DNA of 64,000 bases from an uncultured Kocuria sp. (lineage in GTDB: Bacteria; Actinomycetota; Actinomycetes; Actinomycetales; Micrococcaceae). The notes under the pieces were generated by a model, which saw only the letters and a list, made by a program, of their open reading frames with translations, searched no databases and was not told the DNA's origin. Of this stretch, positions 8,261 through 18,036 are shown one piece after another. Where the stretch lies: assembly GCF_947500125.1 (NCBI RefSeq), contig NZ_CANMRA010000022.1, positions 1-64,000 on the forward strand, written 5' to 3'. The position numbers and the translations under genes were made by a program. Within the stretch, counting starts at the first letter, position 1, and each line of letters starts with the position of its first letter.

Positions 8261-11200
8261 TCACGCTCCGCGCGGCGGGCGGGCCGCTCCCGCCCCGGAC
8301 CCGGTCAGTGCCGCGATCCGCTCCTCCCGGCGGCGGTGCCGCTCCTCCTTGCGCGCCTCGACGAGCCGGTACAGCACCGGCACGAGCACGAGGGTCAAGA
8401 GGGTGGAGGAGATCAGCCCGCCGATCACCACCACGGCCAGCGGCTGGGAGATGAAGCTGCCCTGGCCCGTGATCCCCAGCGCCATGGGCGTCATCGCCAG
8501 GATGGTCGCCAGGGCCGTCATGACGATGGGCCGCAGCCGGCGGGCCGCGCCCTTCTCGATGGCCTCCTCCAGGACCATCCGGTGCTCCCCGCCCCGGTAC
8601 TGGTTGATGAGGTCGATCAGCACGACAGCGTTGGTCACCACGATGCCCACGAGCATCAGCACGCCCACGAGCGACGCCAGGCCCAGCGGCACCCCGGAGC
8701 CGAGCAGCGCGAGCACCGCGCCCGTGGCCGCGAAGGGGATCGAGATCAGCAGGATCAGCGGCTGGACCAGCGACTTGAACGTGGCCACGAGCACCACGTA
8801 GACGATCGCGATCGCGGCGAGCACGGCGAGCCCCAGCTGCCGGAACGTGGTCTCCTGCTCCGTGGCGGCCCCGCCCAGCTCGGCCGAGGCCCCCTGCGGC
8901 AGGTCCAGGTCCGCGAGGGCCTCCCGGACCTCGGTGCTCGTGGCGCCGAGGTCGTCGCCGGCGGGGGTGACCGCCACGGTGGCGGTGCGCTGGTCGTTGC
9001 TCGACGTGATGGTCTCGACCGTCAGCGCCTCCTCGACCTCGGCCAGCTCGTCGAGCCGGACGGTCCCGCCCGCCGCCGGCACGGGCAGGGCCCGCAGCGC
9101 CTCGACGTCCTCCACGGCGCGGCCCTCGCCGATGGTCACGGCCACCGAGTCGGCGTCCAGGTCGATGGACCCGGCGGGGAGCGGGTTCACGGTGCCGGCG
9201 AGCGCCCCCGTGACCTCCTCCTCGCTCAGGCCGCGCCCTGCGGCGGCCGCCCGGTCGACCGTGACGACGACGGTGGGCTGGGTCGCGGCCAGGTTGCTCG
9301 TGACCTGCCCGGCGGAGCCGAGCTCCCGCATGGCCCGGACCACGGCCTCGTCGGCCTCCGCGAGCGTCGGCTGGTCCGTGGCGGTGACGGAGATCTCGAC
9401 GTCGTTGCTCGTGAAGCCCTGGGCGCCCTGCACCGAGAACTCCCCGGCGCCGTCCAGCCGGTCCAGGCGCTCGCCGACGGTGCGGCGCAGCCGCTCCTGG
9501 TCCACCGCGGCGTCCGTCGTCACGGAGAACGTGGCACTGTTGGTGCCGCTGCCGGGCAGGAACGCGGAGAAGCCGCCGCCCGGGCCCATGGTGACCTGCA
9601 CGTCCTCGATGCCCTCTGTCCAGTCGAGCACCTCCTCGACGCGGCTCGCCTGCTCGGAGGTCACCTCGAGGGCGGTGCCGGGCGGCAGGTCCTGGTCGAT
9701 CGTCATGGTGTTCTGCCCGGTGTCCCCGAGCAGGTTGGTCGGCAGCACCGGAAGCAGGGCGGCCGTCCCGCCCAGGACCAGGACGCTCACGCCGAGGGTG
9801 GCCCACGGGTGGCGCTGCGTGCCGCGCAGCACCGGGAGATAGCCCTGTGCCAGCCGCGTCGGCGTCCCGGCGGGCGCGCCCGCGGGGGTGCCGGTCGTGG
9901 GGCCGGCCCAGGGGGCGGGGCGGTCCGCCGGTGCCCGGTGGCCGCGCCGGACCAGGCGGGGGTCCCGCAGGAACCAGTACGCGAGGACGGGCACGATGGT
10001 CAGGGACACCACGAGCGAGGACAGCAGCGCGATGGTCGTGGTGAGGGCGAACGGGCGGAACAGCTCACCGGTCACGTCGCCCACGAACGCGATGGGCACG
10101 AACACCGCCACCGTGATGAGGGTGGAGGCCGTGATCGCCCCCGCGACCTCGCGCACGGCGGTGAGGATGGCCCGGCGCTTCGCGTTGGCGGGGTCGGTGC
10201 TCAGGTCCACGGTTCCGTAGTGGCGCTTGATGTTCTCGATCACCACGATCGAGTCGTCCACGACCCGCCCCACGGACAGGGTGATCGCGGCCAGGGTCAG
10301 GAGGTTCAGCGAGTAGCCCAGGGCGTTGATCCCGATGAACGTGGCCAGCAGGGAGAGGGGGATGGAGATCGCGGTGACCAGCGTCGAGCGCAGCGACGCC
10401 AGGAACACCAGGATGACGAGCACCGCGAACGCGAGACCGAGGAGGCCCTCGACCGTGAGGTCCTCGATCGACTGCTCGATGTAGGGGGCCTGGTCGAAGA
10501 CCGCGGTGATCTCGGCGCCGTTGCCGAGGTCCTCCTCGAGCCCGGGGATCATCTCCTCGACGGCCTGCGAGATCCCCACGGTGTCCCCGTCCGGGGTCTT
10601 GGTCACGGACAGGGCGAGGGTCGGCTCCCCGTTGGTGCGGGTGATCGAGGTCTGCTCCTGCTCGCCGAGCTCCACGGTGGCCACGGCGCCGACGGTGGTG
10701 GGCTCGGCGCCGTCGGGGGCGTCCTCCGGGAGGGGCAGCGGGACGTTCTCCACGGCCTCGAGGGAGTCGAGGGGGGAGCCGGCCTGGACGGGGAGGGTCG
10801 TGGCGCCGTCGTCCACGGTGCCCACGGGGACGAGCCCGCCGCTCTCCTCCAGGGCGGTGCGGATGTCGGCGGGCGTGGCGCCGGCCCGGGCGAGGTCGGC
10901 CCGATCCGGCAGGATCGAGACGACCTGGTCGGGGGCGCCGCTGACCTCTGCGGAGCGCACGCCCTCGATCTTCTGCAGGTCCGGGACGGTCAGCCGCTCC
11001 AGGTCGGCCGCGAGCGGGCTGAGGTCCTCGTCGGAGGACACGGCCAGGAAGACGATGGGGAAGTCCGCCACGGAGCCGGCGAACGCGGTGGGCTCGACGT
11101 CGTCGGGCAGCTGGGTGCGGACGTTGGAGATCGCCCGCTCCACCTGGTTGCGGGCCCGGTCCAGGTCGGTGCCGTACTCGAAGCCGAGCTGGATGTTGGA

Positions 11201-11467
11201 CAGACCGGCGCGTGAGGTGGACGTCGAGCTCTCGAGGCCCTCCACGATGTTGAGCGCGCGCTCCAGGGGCCGGCCCACCTGCTCGTCGACGACCTCCGCG
11301 GACGCGCCGGGCATCGCCGAGACCACGCTGATGGCGGGGATCTCGAGGGACGGGATGAGCTCCTGCTTCATGGAGCGCATGCTGAGCACCCCGAAGAGGG
11401 CGACGAACAGCGTGATGAGCACGATCAGGGCTCGGTTGGCCATCGACGCGCGGGCGAGGAGAAACAC
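8261..11467 (-). CDS. RND-superfamily efflux permease (HAE1/AcrB type)
   Basis: A 1068-residue resistance-nodulation-division permease that should export hydrophobic compounds using the proton gradient. It begins at the first membrane span (ANRALIVLITLFVALFGVLS) and contains two large extracytoplasmic loops. TM4 carries the proton-relay pair D404/D405 in GRVVDDSIVVIEN. The TM10 lysine of AcrB is replaced (GIVVTNAVVLIDL), as I recall for several HAE1 proteins. The GTG start at 11467 follows AAGGAG. No adaptor or outer-membrane factor is nearby, as expected in an actinobacterium. It ends upstream of marR. The substrate is unknown. Confidence 0.92.
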   Translation of the reverse strand: MFLLARASMANRALIVLITLFVALFGVLSMRSMKQELIPSLEIPAISVVSAMPGASAEVVDEQVGRPLERALNIVEGLESSTSTSRAGLSNIQLGFEYGTDLDRARNQVERAISNVRTQLPDDVEPTAFAGSVADFPIVFLAVSSDEDLSPLAADLERLTVPDLQKIEGVRSAEVSGAPDQVVSILPDRADLARAGATPADIRTALEESGGLVPVGTVDDGATTLPVQAGSPLDSLEAVENVPLPLPEDAPDGAEPTTVGAVATVELGEQEQTSITRTNGEPTLALSVTKTPDGDTVGISQAVEEMIPGLEEDLGNGAEITAVFDQAPYIEQSIEDLTVEGLLGLAFAVLVILVFLASLRSTLVTAISIPLSLLATFIGINALGYSLNLLTLAAITLSVGRVVDDSIVVIENIKRHYGTVDLSTDPANAKRRAILTAVREVAGAITASTLITVAVFVPIAFVGDVTGELFRPFALTTTIALLSSLVVSLTIVPVLAYWFLRDPRLVRRGHRAPADRPAPWAGPTTGTPAGAPAGTPTRLAQGYLPVLRGTQRHPWATLGVSVLVLGGTAALLPVLPTNLLGDTGQNTMTIDQDLPPGTALEVTSEQASRVEEVLDWTEGIEDVQVTMGPGGGFSAFLPGSGTNSATFSVTTDAAVDQERLRRTVGERLDRLDGAGEFSVQGAQGFTSNDVEISVTATDQPTLAEADEAVVRAMRELGSAGQVTSNLAATQPTVVVTVDRAAAAGRGLSEEEVTGALAGTVNPLPAGSIDLDADSVAVTIGEGRAVEDVEALRALPVPAAGGTVRLDELAEVEEALTVETITSSNDQRTATVAVTPAGDDLGATSTEVREALADLDLPQGASAELGGAATEQETTFRQLGLAVLAAIAIVYVVLVATFKSLVQPLILLISIPFAATGAVLALLGSGVPLGLASLVGVLMLVGIVVTNAVVLIDLINQYRGGEHRMVLEEAIEKGAARRLRPIVMTALATILAMTPMALGITGQGSFISQPLAVVVIGGLISSTLLTLVLVPVLYRLVEARKEERHRRREERIAALTGSGAGAARPPRGA

Positions 11468-11601
11468 TCGTGCTCCTTGGAGAGGGACGGGCGAGGGCGT
11501 CCCGGCCGGAGCCGGGACGCACGCCCCTCAGCGTACCGCCGCCTACCGACAGGTCACCGGGTCTCCGGGGCCGGGCAGCGGGCGAGGGGGCGGAGACGAC
11601 G

Positions 11602-11635
11602 ACGAGGCCCCGGACCGGTCGGTCCGGGGCCTCGT
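11602..11635 (-). terminator. Terminator of mqo
   Basis: Perfect 15-bp stem (11602-11616 with 11621-11635) with a GGTC loop, 47 bp past the mqo stop. Its core CCCCGGACC/GGTCCGGGG recurs in the tRNA-Glu terminators. Confidence 0.8.
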
Positions 11636-11681
11636 GCCGTGGGCGCCGCGGCGTGCGGTGCGGTGCCGGTCGGGGGCGGCG

Positions 11682-13166
11682 TCAGTTGATGCCGAGCACC
11701 TGGGCGGTGCGGCCCATGACCTCGTCCGCGAGCTGCGGGTTGTCGTTGAGCTTCGCGCCGTAGGAGGGGATGAGCTCCTTGATCCGCGGCTCCCACCCGG
11801 GCATCCGCGCCGGGAAGGACTTCGCCAGGAGGTTGAGCATGATGGGCACCGCGGTGGAGGCGCCCGGGGAGGCGCCGAGCAGCCCGGCGATGGAGCCGTC
11901 CGCGGCGGCGATGAGCTCGGTGCCGAACTGCAGCACGCCGCCCTTCTGCTTGTCCCGCTTCATGACCTGCACGCGCTGCCCGGCCTCGATCAGCTCCCAC
12001 TGCGAGCCGTCGGCGGTCGGGTAGAACTGCTGCAGCGCCTCGACCCGCTGGCCCTTGGACTTGGCCAGCTCGCTCAGCAGGTACTTGACGAGGTCCAGGT
12101 TGGCCAGGCCCGCCCGGGTCATGGGGTAGAGGTTGTGCGGGCGCACGGACAGCGGCAGGTCCAGGAAGGAGCCCTGCTTCAGGAAGTTGGGCTTGAACCC
12201 GCCGAAGGGGCCGAACAGCAGCGCACGCCGCCCGTGCTCGTAGCGGGTGTCCAGGTGCGGGACGGACATGGGCGGGGCGCCCACGGAGGCCTGGCCGTAG
12301 ACCTTGGCGTTGTGCTGGGCGGCGACGTCCTCGTCGGAGTTGCGCAGCCACAGGCCGGAGACCGGGAACCCGCCGAAGCCCTTGGCCTCCCGGATGCCCG
12401 ACTTCTGCAGCAGCGGCAGGGCGCCGCCGCCGGCCCCCACGAACACGAACTTCGCGCGGACGAGCCGGTCGCCCTCCGTGTTGAGGCGGTTCTTGACCTT
12501 CGCCACCCAGGTGCCGTCGCCCTGGCGGTCGAGGTCCACGACCTGCTGGCCGTAGCGCACCTCGCCGCCCCGGGCCCGGAGGTGGGCGACCTGCTGCCGG
12601 GTCAGCTCCCCGAAGTCGACGTCCGTGCCCTCGGGGGACCAGGACGCCGCCACGCGCCCGGCGCCGCGGCCGTGCATGGTCAGCGGAGCCCACTCGGCGA
12701 TCTTCTCGCGGTCCTCGGTGAACTCCATGCGCTCGAAGAGCTTGTTCGGCTGGAGCGCCTCCCAGCGGCGGCGCAGGTAGTCGCTGTGGGCGTCGCCGAA
12801 GACGAGCGACATGTGCGGCACCGGGTTGATGAAGGTGCTGGGCTCCTGCAGCTTGCCCTCGGCCACGAGGGCGGCCCAGAACTGGCGGGAGAGCTGGAAC
12901 TGCTCGTTGATGCCGAGCGACTTCTCGGGGCTCACGGATCCGTCGGCGGCCTGGGGGGCGTAGTTGAGCTCGCAGAGCGCGGAGTGCCCGGTGCCGGCGT
13001 TGTTCCAGACGTTGGAGCTCTCCGCGCCCACCTGGTCGAGGCGCTCCAGCATCGTGATGTCCCACTGCGGCTCGAGCTCCTTGAGGAACACGCCGAGGGT
13101 GGCGCTCATGATGCCGCCGCCGATCAGGAGGACGTCGGTCGATTCCGTTGCCTGAGGTGATGTCAC
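11682..13166 (-). CDS. mqo: Malate:quinone oxidoreductase
   Basis: A 494-residue membrane-associated FAD enzyme that oxidises malate to oxaloacetate and passes electrons to quinone, an alternative to NAD malate dehydrogenase in the TCA cycle. The FAD-binding motif [13 protein letters not shown] starts at residue 13. The family-typical [16 protein letters not shown] (about 54-69) and GEVRYGQQV segments follow, with [17 protein letters not shown] near the C-terminus. The length matches the family. The GTG start at 13166 is preceded by GGGAG about 8 nt away. It is monocistronic, with its own terminator. Confidence 0.95.
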   Translation of the reverse strand: MTSPQATESTDVLLIGGGIMSATLGVFLKELEPQWDITMLERLDQVGAESSNVWNNAGTGHSALCELNYAPQAADGSVSPEKSLGINEQFQLSRQFWAALVAEGKLQEPSTFINPVPHMSLVFGDAHSDYLRRRWEALQPNKLFERMEFTEDREKIAEWAPLTMHGRGAGRVAASWSPEGTDVDFGELTRQQVAHLRARGGEVRYGQQVVDLDRQGDGTWVAKVKNRLNTEGDRLVRAKFVFVGAGGGALPLLQKSGIREAKGFGGFPVSGLWLRNSDEDVAAQHNAKVYGQASVGAPPMSVPHLDTRYEHGRRALLFGPFGGFKPNFLKQGSFLDLPLSVRPHNLYPMTRAGLANLDLVKYLLSELAKSKGQRVEALQQFYPTADGSQWELIEAGQRVQVMKRDKQKGGVLQFGTELIAAADGSIAGLLGASPGASTAVPIMLNLLAKSFPARMPGWEPRIKELIPSYGAKLNDNPQLADEVMGRTAQVLGIN

Positions 13167-13278
13167 AGTCGATGCTCCCGTTGAATGCCCGGCGCTGCGC
13201 CGGTGAATGGTCGGGATCAGACTATCGCCACGCCCGGACGATCCCCGAATGCGCCCGGGCGCGCGCCGGGTGCCGTGC

Positions 13279-14883
13279 TCACCCGGCGGTGTCGAGGTCC
13301 ACCCGGTTGAACTCCTCGTAGCCGGTGGAGCTCAGGGGGAACGACGTCACGGAGTCGCCGACGGCGACCGCCGAGATCGGGTGGGCCAGCGGGACGGCGG
13401 GCAGCAGGCGGGAGACACGGTTGTTGATGGACGCGTACGCGCTCGAGCGGTCCTCGCCGTCGGGCAGCGCCGGCGCGCGGTTGACGGCGCCGAACAGGGA
13501 CGCGGCGTCCACGCCGAACTCGCCGTGGGGGGCGCCGAACAGCGCTGCCGTGAAGTAGTCCGGGTCGCGGTATCCGCCGTTGAGCCCGAGCAGGTGCAGG
13601 GCGTGGTCGCCGTCCGGGTCCTGGACCTGCGCCACGTAGCCGTCCGACCACTCCACCGGGACGGGCTCGATCACGAACCCCGCGCGCACGAGCTGGGCCG
13701 CGATGTCGGCGTAGATCTTCTCGGGCTCCTGCATGTAGGTGCGGGAGGTGTTGCGCGGGTAGTAGAACCGCAGCGGCTCGCCGGCGTAGGACGAGGCCTC
13801 CAGCAGCTCCTGCGCCCGCTGCGGGTTGTAGGAGGGGATCCGCAGGTCGGTCCCGTCCATCGCGAACCGGGCGGGCAGGAACTGGTCGGCCACCCGGGTG
13901 CCGTCGGGGTAGTGCTCGCGCACGATGGCGCCGCGGTCCACGGCGGAGGCGATCGCGGCCCGCACGTCGGGGTCGTCCAGGGGCGCGATGTCCTGGTTGA
14001 TGCCGAGGTAGGACACGGAGTACGGGTCGCGCTGGAGGACCTGGACGCCCTCGCGGGCGAGCGGTGCGAAGGAGTCCAGGCCCACCTGGTCGTAGCCGTC
14101 CACCTGGCCCAGGCGCAGCGCCACGTAGCGCAGCTCGGGCTCGGCGATCGTGCGGAACTCGAGGCGGCCGATGTCCCCCAGCTCGCCCCAGTAGTCCGGG
14201 TTCGCGCTGAGCACCACGTTCTCCCCGTCCCCCGACTCGTAGCGGAAGGGGCCGGTGCCCACGGGGTGCGTCTCGTGGGTGCCGGCCGCCAGGGCCGCGG
14301 GGGACGCGATCCCGAACGCGGGCTGTGTCAGCGCCCGGAGCAGGGGGGTGTGCGGCGCGGTCAGCGAGAGCTCCACCGAGGAGGACGACGCCGCGGTGCA
14401 CCCCTCGTAGAGGGGCTCGGTCCCGGGGGCGGCGGTGCGGAAGACGGTGGCGAACGGGGTCCGCGCCCCGTCGGCGGCCAGGGCCTCCCAGCGCTCGAAG
14501 TTCGCGCACACCGCCGCCGCGTCCAGGTCGGTGCCGTCGTGGAAGCGCACGCCCCCGCGGAGGTCGAAGGTGTAGGAGAGCCCGTCCTCGGAGCGCCGCC
14601 ACGAGCTCGCGAGGGCCGGGACCGCCTCCCCCGTGGAAGGGTCGGCGGAGACGAGCCCCTCCAGCATCTGGGCCCCGATCCGGGAGGTCTCCAGGATGTT
14701 GACCGTCGCCGGGTCCAGGGTGGGAGCGGCGGCGGCGTTGGCGAAGACGAACTCCGCACTGGGCACGGACCGGGAGGCGGTGGGGGCGCCGGGCGCGTCG
14801 TCGCCCCCGGGGGCGCACCCCCCGAGGGCGAGGAGCCCCGCGACGAGCGCGGCCGCGGTGCGGGGGATTCGCCTGGGCGCCAT
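13279..14883 (-). CDS. Peptide-type ABC transporter substrate-binding lipoprotein
   Basis: A 534-residue family-5 extracytoplasmic binding protein. A lipoprotein signal peptide ends at the lipobox LALGGC (Cys23). The mature part has the typical [24 protein letters not shown] opening, and later [31 protein letters not shown], conserved in dipeptide/oligopeptide binding proteins. It should deliver peptides or a related ligand to a membrane permease, but no permease or ATPase genes adjoin, so it is an orphan component here. The start at 14883 has GAAGGA 4-5 nt upstream. The frame upstream is open but is only the tRNA-Leu gene read through. Confidence 0.88.
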   Translation of the reverse strand: MAPRRIPRTAAALVAGLLALGGCAPGGDDAPGAPTASRSVPSAEFVFANAAAAPTLDPATVNILETSRIGAQMLEGLVSADPSTGEAVPALASSWRRSEDGLSYTFDLRGGVRFHDGTDLDAAAVCANFERWEALAADGARTPFATVFRTAAPGTEPLYEGCTAASSSSVELSLTAPHTPLLRALTQPAFGIASPAALAAGTHETHPVGTGPFRYESGDGENVVLSANPDYWGELGDIGRLEFRTIAEPELRYVALRLGQVDGYDQVGLDSFAPLAREGVQVLQRDPYSVSYLGINQDIAPLDDPDVRAAIASAVDRGAIVREHYPDGTRVADQFLPARFAMDGTDLRIPSYNPQRAQELLEASSYAGEPLRFYYPRNTSRTYMQEPEKIYADIAAQLVRAGFVIEPVPVEWSDGYVAQVQDPDGDHALHLLGLNGGYRDPDYFTAALFGAPHGEFGVDAASLFGAVNRAPALPDGEDRSSAYASINNRVSRLLPAVPLAHPISAVAVGDSVTSFPLSSTGYEEFNRVDLDTAG

Positions 14884-14961
14884 GGGTCCTTCGCTGCCTC
14901 GCCGGATCGGTCGTGGGGGTCGTCGTGGGCGGGCCCCGGGCGGAGCCCGGGGACCGTCGGG

Positions 14962-15045
14962 TGCGCGAGGCGGGACTCGAACCCGCACGCCGGTCAGGGC
15001 ACAGGAACCTAAATCCTGCGTGTCTGCCAGTTCCACCACTCGCGC
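14962..15045 (-). tRNA. tRNA-Leu (anticodon UAG)
   Basis: An 84-nt class II tRNA with a long variable arm. The acceptor stem is GCGCGAG/CTCGCGC with discriminator A. The anticodon loop TTTAGGT (anticodon TAG) is closed by CAGGA/TCCTG. The T-arm is GGGTTCGAGTCCC. The 3' CCA is not encoded (the genome has CCG). Confidence 0.95.
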
Positions 15046-15046
15046 C

Positions 15047-15068
15047 GAGGGGCCCGTCCGGGCCCCTC
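15047..15068 (-). terminator. Terminator of bcp
   Basis: Perfect 9-bp stem (15047-15055 with 15060-15068), GTCC loop, between the bcp stop and the tRNA-Leu 5' end. Confidence 0.6.
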
Positions 15069-15081
15069 GTCCATCCTAGCC

Positions 15082-15555
15082 TCAGCCCTCCAGGCCGAGG
15101 TCGCGGCGCAGCTTCGCCACGTGGCCCGTGGCGCGCACGTTGTACTGCGCGAGCTCCACGTCGCCGTCGGGGCCGACCACCACGGTGGAGCGCACCAGAC
15201 CCTCGTAGGTCTTGCCGTAGTTCTTCTTCTCGCCCCAGGCCCCGTACGCCTCGGCGACCCGGTGGTCGGCGTCGGAGAGCAGGGGGAACGTGAGGGACTC
15301 GTTCTCGGCGAACCGGGCCAGGGCCTCCGGCCCGTCGGGGGAGATGCCGAGCACGGCGAACCCGTCCGCGGCGAATCGCTCCAGGCTGTCCCGGAAGTCG
15401 CAGGCCTGCGTGGTGCAGCCGGGGGTGGACGCCTTCGGGTAGAAGTAGACGACCACTCGCTGACCGCGGTGGTCGGCGAGCGAGACGGTCCGGCCCCGGG
15501 CGTCGGGCAGGGCGAAGTCGGGGGCCTGCCGGCCCGGTTCGAGACGTGCTGCCAT
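15082..15555 (-). CDS. bcp: Thioredoxin-dependent thiol peroxidase (Bcp/PrxQ)
   Basis: A 157-residue atypical 2-Cys peroxiredoxin that reduces hydrogen peroxide and organic hydroperoxides with thioredoxin-type donors in the cytosol. The active site is ASTPGCTTQACDFRD, with peroxidatic Cys47 and resolving Cys52 five residues apart, the PrxQ arrangement. The full family length is present. The start at 15555 follows GGAGG about 9 nt upstream. It is divergent from a MarR regulator gene (216 bp apart), which could be redox-linked, though this is not shown. Confidence 0.95.
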   Translation of the reverse strand: MAARLEPGRQAPDFALPDARGRTVSLADHRGQRVVVYFYPKASTPGCTTQACDFRDSLERFAADGFAVLGISPDGPEALARFAENESLTFPLLSDADHRVAEAYGAWGEKKNYGKTYEGLVRSTVVVGPDGDVELAQYNVRATGHVAKLRRDLGLEG

Positions 15556-15715
15556 GGGGATGCTCCTCCGTCGTGTCGGTGGCCGTGTCGGTGGTGGTGC
15601 CGGTGCCGCGGGACGGCCGCGGACCACGAACACTACCGGCGCCCGCGCCCGGAATCGCGCGGTCCGCCGGGGTCCGGCACGCCCCGCCGGGCGTTCACGC
15701 GCAGAGAAATGCTCA

Positions 15716-15727
15716 TAAGTTTGCTTA
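15716..15727. promoter_or_regulatory. TAAG-N4-CTTA palindrome upstream of marR
   Basis: TAAGTTTGCTTA, 44 bp before the marR ATG at 15772, in an AT-rich patch between divergent bcp and marR. The same TAAG-N4-CTTA pattern recurs at 31029-31040 before a flavoprotein gene. It is a candidate autoregulatory operator. Confidence 0.5.
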
Positions 15728-15771
15728 GCATGGTGCTGTATTCCGTGTTCCGGGTCGGTAGACTGCTTTGC

Positions 15772-16308
15772 ATGCCTTTCACCACTCAATGGCCGACCAA
15801 CCGATTGCTCTCGACCGCGGCCCGGCTCGTGGAGCACGCGTGGAACGAGCGCCTGGCCACGCTCGGGGTGACCCACGCGGGCGTCATGGCCCTGGACGTG
15901 CTGAAGACGGCGGGGAGCATGACCCAGGCCCAGCTGGCCCACCGCGTCCGGGTGCAGGCCCAGACCATGGGCAAGACGCTGCACCGGCTCGAGCTGCACG
16001 GCCACGTCACCCGGTCCAAGAACGTCCGTGACCGCCGCAGCCATCTCGTGTCGATCACCCAGGAGGGCGAGCGCATCCTGGAGGCCGCCACCCAGCTCGA
16101 GGACGAGCTGGTGGACCACGGGCTGCTCACGGACGAGAACCTGCGCCGCACCCTGGCCGACATCATCACCACGCTGGGAGGCGCCCGCTGGAAGCTGCGG
16201 GTCCAGTCGGACGGAACCGTCACCGACGCCGGCTCCGCCGACGCCACCACTCCCGAGGAGTCTCGCGAGATCGCCGAGACCGGCAGTCAGGAGGACGTCG
16301 TTCCCTGA
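15772..16308 (+). CDS. MarR-family transcriptional regulator
   Basis: A 178-residue winged-helix regulator. The helix-turn-helix lies in MTQAQLAHRVRVQAQTMGKT (about residues 50-69). The wing NVRDRRSHLVSITQEG follows, then a dimerisation region and a polar ~25-residue tail. No cysteines that would suggest redox sensing are visible. The ATG at 15772 lacks a clear ribosome site, but the codons after it match the regulator fold. A TAAG-N4-CTTA palindrome in its promoter region is a candidate autoregulatory site. It is divergent from bcp. Confidence 0.88.
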   Translation: MPFTTQWPTNRLLSTAARLVEHAWNERLATLGVTHAGVMALDVLKTAGSMTQAQLAHRVRVQAQTMGKTLHRLELHGHVTRSKNVRDRRSHLVSITQEGERILEAATQLEDELVDHGLLTDENLRRTLADIITTLGGARWKLRVQSDGTVTDAGSADATTPEESREIAETGSQEDVVP

Positions 16309-16421
16309 CCCGGCCCACGGTGCCCGCCGGTGCGGGACGGGAGCCGGGTCACCAGGGGGGCGAGGACCCCGGTGAGAGTGCAGGCGAGCGAGGTCACGAG
16401 GTCGTGGCCTCGCGCGGGGAG

Positions 16422-16456
16422 ACCCCCGGGGTGCGGCGACGACCCCGGGGGTTTTT
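16422..16456 (+). terminator. Rho-independent terminator downstream of marR
   Basis: Perfect 11-bp stem (16422-16432 with 16442-16452), 9-nt loop, followed by a T run. One of only two terminators in the window with a clear U-tract. Confidence 0.85.
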
Positions 16457-16578
16457 CGTGCCCGGTGACTCGTGCGCACGGGCGGGCCGCGCCCGCCCGG
16501 CGGTGGTGCGCCGGGGGCGGGTGCAGGCCCGGCCCGACGGGCTCGGGCCGGGCTCCGACCGGGCGTCGTGGGGCGACG

Positions 16579-16614
16579 AAGGGCCCCACCGCGCTGTTCT
16601 GCGGTGGGGCCCTT
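16579..16614 (-). terminator. Terminator of tRNA-Lys
   Basis: Perfect 14-bp stem (16579-16592 with 16601-16614), 8-nt loop, immediately past the tRNA-Lys 3' end. Confidence 0.75.
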
Positions 16615-16617
16615 CCG

Positions 16618-16693
16618 TGGTGCGCCCCCTCGGACTCGAACCGAGAACCCATTGATTAAGAGTCAATTGCTCTGCCAATTGAGCTAGAGGCGC
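16618..16693 (-). tRNA. tRNA-Lys (anticodon CUU)
   Basis: 76 nt including an encoded CCA (16618-16620). The acceptor is GCGCCTC/GGGGCGC (one G-U pair), discriminator A. The anticodon loop CTCTTAA (CTT) sits in the stem ATTGA/TCAAT. The T-arm contains GGTTCGAGTCC. Confidence 0.96.
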
Positions 16694-16861
16694 TGGTGGT
16701 GCGGCAAGAACGTTAGCACGCCCTCGGCCCGGGGGCCGAATCGCGCCGGTCGGCTTCCGCCGTGTCCCGCCTCGCAACGAGAAAGTACTCTACCACCTCG
16801 GCCCGGCTTGTCCATTCCGCGACCCCCCGTCCCGGCGGCCGCGGCGTCTACCATGGCCGTC

Positions 16862-17869
16862 ATGGCCTCCGCACAGACTCCCGCGCCGTCCACCTGCTCC
16901 GTCCCCCTCTCCGAGCTCCGCGTGGTCTCCCTCCCGGAGCAGGAGCTCGTGGACCACCTGAGCACCCGGGTCCCGGGCTTCCGCTACGTGCTGTGGGACA
17001 TGGCCGGGGATCCGGTCGGGGCCCGCGCCGACGAGATCGACGTGGCGGTCACCCCCTACTTCGCCGGCCGCTGGATCGAGGCCCTGCCGGGCGCGACGCG
17101 ACTGCGGCTCGTGCAGCTGCAGAGCACGGGCTTCGACGGCGTGCCGGAGGCCATCGGGCCCGATCTCGCGCTCTCGACCGCGGGCTGGGTGCACGCCGCC
17201 GGGACCGCCGAACTGGCCCTGGGCCTGATCATCGCCGCCCAGCGGGAGCTCGACCGCGCCGTGCTCCAGCAGCACGACGGGATCTGGCGCCGCTTCGCGA
17301 CCCGCAGCCTGGCCGACAGCCGCGTCCTGGTGCTGGGGGCGGGGGAGATCGGCTCCGCCGTGGTCGACCGGCTCCTCCCCTTCGAGGTCGAGGTGACGCG
17401 CGTGGCCTCGCGTGCCCGCACCGACGGGCGCGGCCCCGTGCACGGCGTCGACGAGCTGCCGGCCCTGCTGCCCGATACGGACGTGCTCGTGGTGGCCCTG
17501 CCCGCGAGCCCGGCGACCGACGGCCTCGTCGACGCCGGCGTGCTGTCCCTGCTGCCCGACGACGCCCTGGTGGTCAACGTGGGCCGCGGCCGCGTGGTCG
17601 ACACCCCCGCGCTCACCGAAGAGGTGGTGTCCGGGCGGCTCCGCTGCGCGCTGGACGTCGTCGAGCCCGAGCCCTTCCCCGGCGACCACCCGCTGTTCCG
17701 CGCCCCCGGGTCGATCCTCACCCCGCACACCGGTGGTTCCTGCACCTCGTACCGGCCGCGCGTGCGGAGGCTGCTGCAGACCCAGCTCGAGCGCATCGCC
17801 GCGGGGGAGCGCCCCCTGTTCCTGCAGCAGGAGGGCCGGCTCGACGTCCCCGAGCCCGGGGACCGCTAG
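16862..17869 (+). CDS. D-isomer-specific 2-hydroxyacid dehydrogenase
   Basis: A 335-residue NAD-dependent dehydrogenase. The Rossmann motif VLGAGEIG is at 157-164. The catalytic triad is Arg242 (NVGRGRVVD), Glu269 (DVVEPEP) and His289 (LTPHTGG). It would interconvert a 2-keto and a 2-hydroxy acid; it lacks the regulatory domain of full SerA, so I do not call phosphoglycerate dehydrogenase. The start chosen is 16862: TACCAT at 16849-16854 is followed after 7 nt by this ATG, typical of leaderless mRNA. An ATG at 16853 is in frame but inside that hexamer. It precedes the ilv attenuator and is probably a separate transcript. Confidence 0.87.
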   Translation: MASAQTPAPSTCSVPLSELRVVSLPEQELVDHLSTRVPGFRYVLWDMAGDPVGARADEIDVAVTPYFAGRWIEALPGATRLRLVQLQSTGFDGVPEAIGPDLALSTAGWVHAAGTAELALGLIIAAQRELDRAVLQQHDGIWRRFATRSLADSRVLVLGAGEIGSAVVDRLLPFEVEVTRVASRARTDGRGPVHGVDELPALLPDTDVLVVALPASPATDGLVDAGVLSLLPDDALVVNVGRGRVVDTPALTEEVVSGRLRCALDVVEPEPFPGDHPLFRAPGSILTPHTGGSCTSYRPRVRRLLQTQLERIAAGERPLFLQQEGRLDVPEPGDR

Positions 17870-17883
17870 CTCCCAACGTGCCC

Positions 17884-17902
17884 TGTCTCACATCGTGGGA
17901 CA
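17884..17902. promoter_or_regulatory. Candidate LtbR/NdgR operator upstream of ilvBNC
   Basis: TGTCTCACATCGTGGGACA, a 19-bp near-palindrome 13 bp upstream of the ilv -35. It shares TCTCA-N5-TGRGA architecture with the iclR/leuC site (49904-49918), and 16 of its bases recur almost unchanged, inverted, at leuB (24999-25015). Confidence 0.65.
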
Positions 17903-17915
17903 CGGCGTCCGAAGA

Positions 17916-17944
17916 TTGACACGCCCGGGCGGGCGGCAGAGCAT
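17916..17944 (+). promoter_or_regulatory. ilvBNC promoter
   Basis: A perfect -35 TTGACA (17916-17921), 17-bp spacer and -10 GAGCAT (17939-17944). The leader-peptide ATG begins 6 nt after the -10, so transcription probably starts at that ATG. Confidence 0.7.
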
Positions 17945-17950
17945 GGGAGC

Positions 17951-18013
17951 ATGCAACTCAGCCACGGTGTCGTCCAGCTCACGGTACGCGTCCTCGTCGG
18001 ACGCGGGGCCTGA
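17951..18013 (+). CDS. ilvBNC leader peptide (attenuation)
   Basis: A 20-codon reading frame rich in the regulated amino acids: five Val and three Leu codons, with clusters GVVQL and VRVLV. It ends 23 bp before a T-tailed terminator and lies between a TTGACA promoter and ilvB. This is the arrangement of a classic amino-acid attenuator: ribosomes stalling on Val/Leu codons would prevent terminator formation. No Ile codon is present. A GGGAG lies only 1 nt before the ATG, too close to act as a ribosome site; with the -10 ending 6 nt upstream, leaderless translation is more likely. It is too short for ordinary gene calling. Confidence 0.8.
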   Translation: MQLSHGVVQLTVRVLVGRGA

Positions 18014-18036
18014 GCCGACGACCGGTCGAGCGCACG

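Larger units (their letters stand above)
16309..16617. other. Gene-free interval with terminators
   Basis: 309 bp between marR and tRNA-Lys. It holds three hairpins: 16306-16314 with 16343-16351 (starting in the marR stop), a T-tailed terminator at 16422-16456, and the tRNA-Lys terminator at 16579-16614. I see no coding signal in it. Confidence 0.7.

Noticed and set aside
8336-11215. Long plus-strand open frame (959 codons) opposite the RND gene
   Set aside because: The translation is a Gly/Arg/His-rich antisense shadow typical of high GC. The minus strand has clear RND motifs and a ribosome site.
14884-15039. N-terminal extension of the substrate-binding protein up to 15039
   Set aside because: It reads through the tRNA-Leu gene. 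The lipoprotein signal peptide and ribosome site support 14883.
16399-16687. Short open frames between marR and tRNA-Lys
   Set aside because: They cover terminator hairpins and the tRNA itself; no ribosome site or family similarity.
17944-18015. Alternative ilv leader frame from the ATG at 17944
   Set aside because: It reads Ser-rich codons without Val/Leu enrichment; the frame from 17951 gives the expected regulatory codons and a stop before the terminator.
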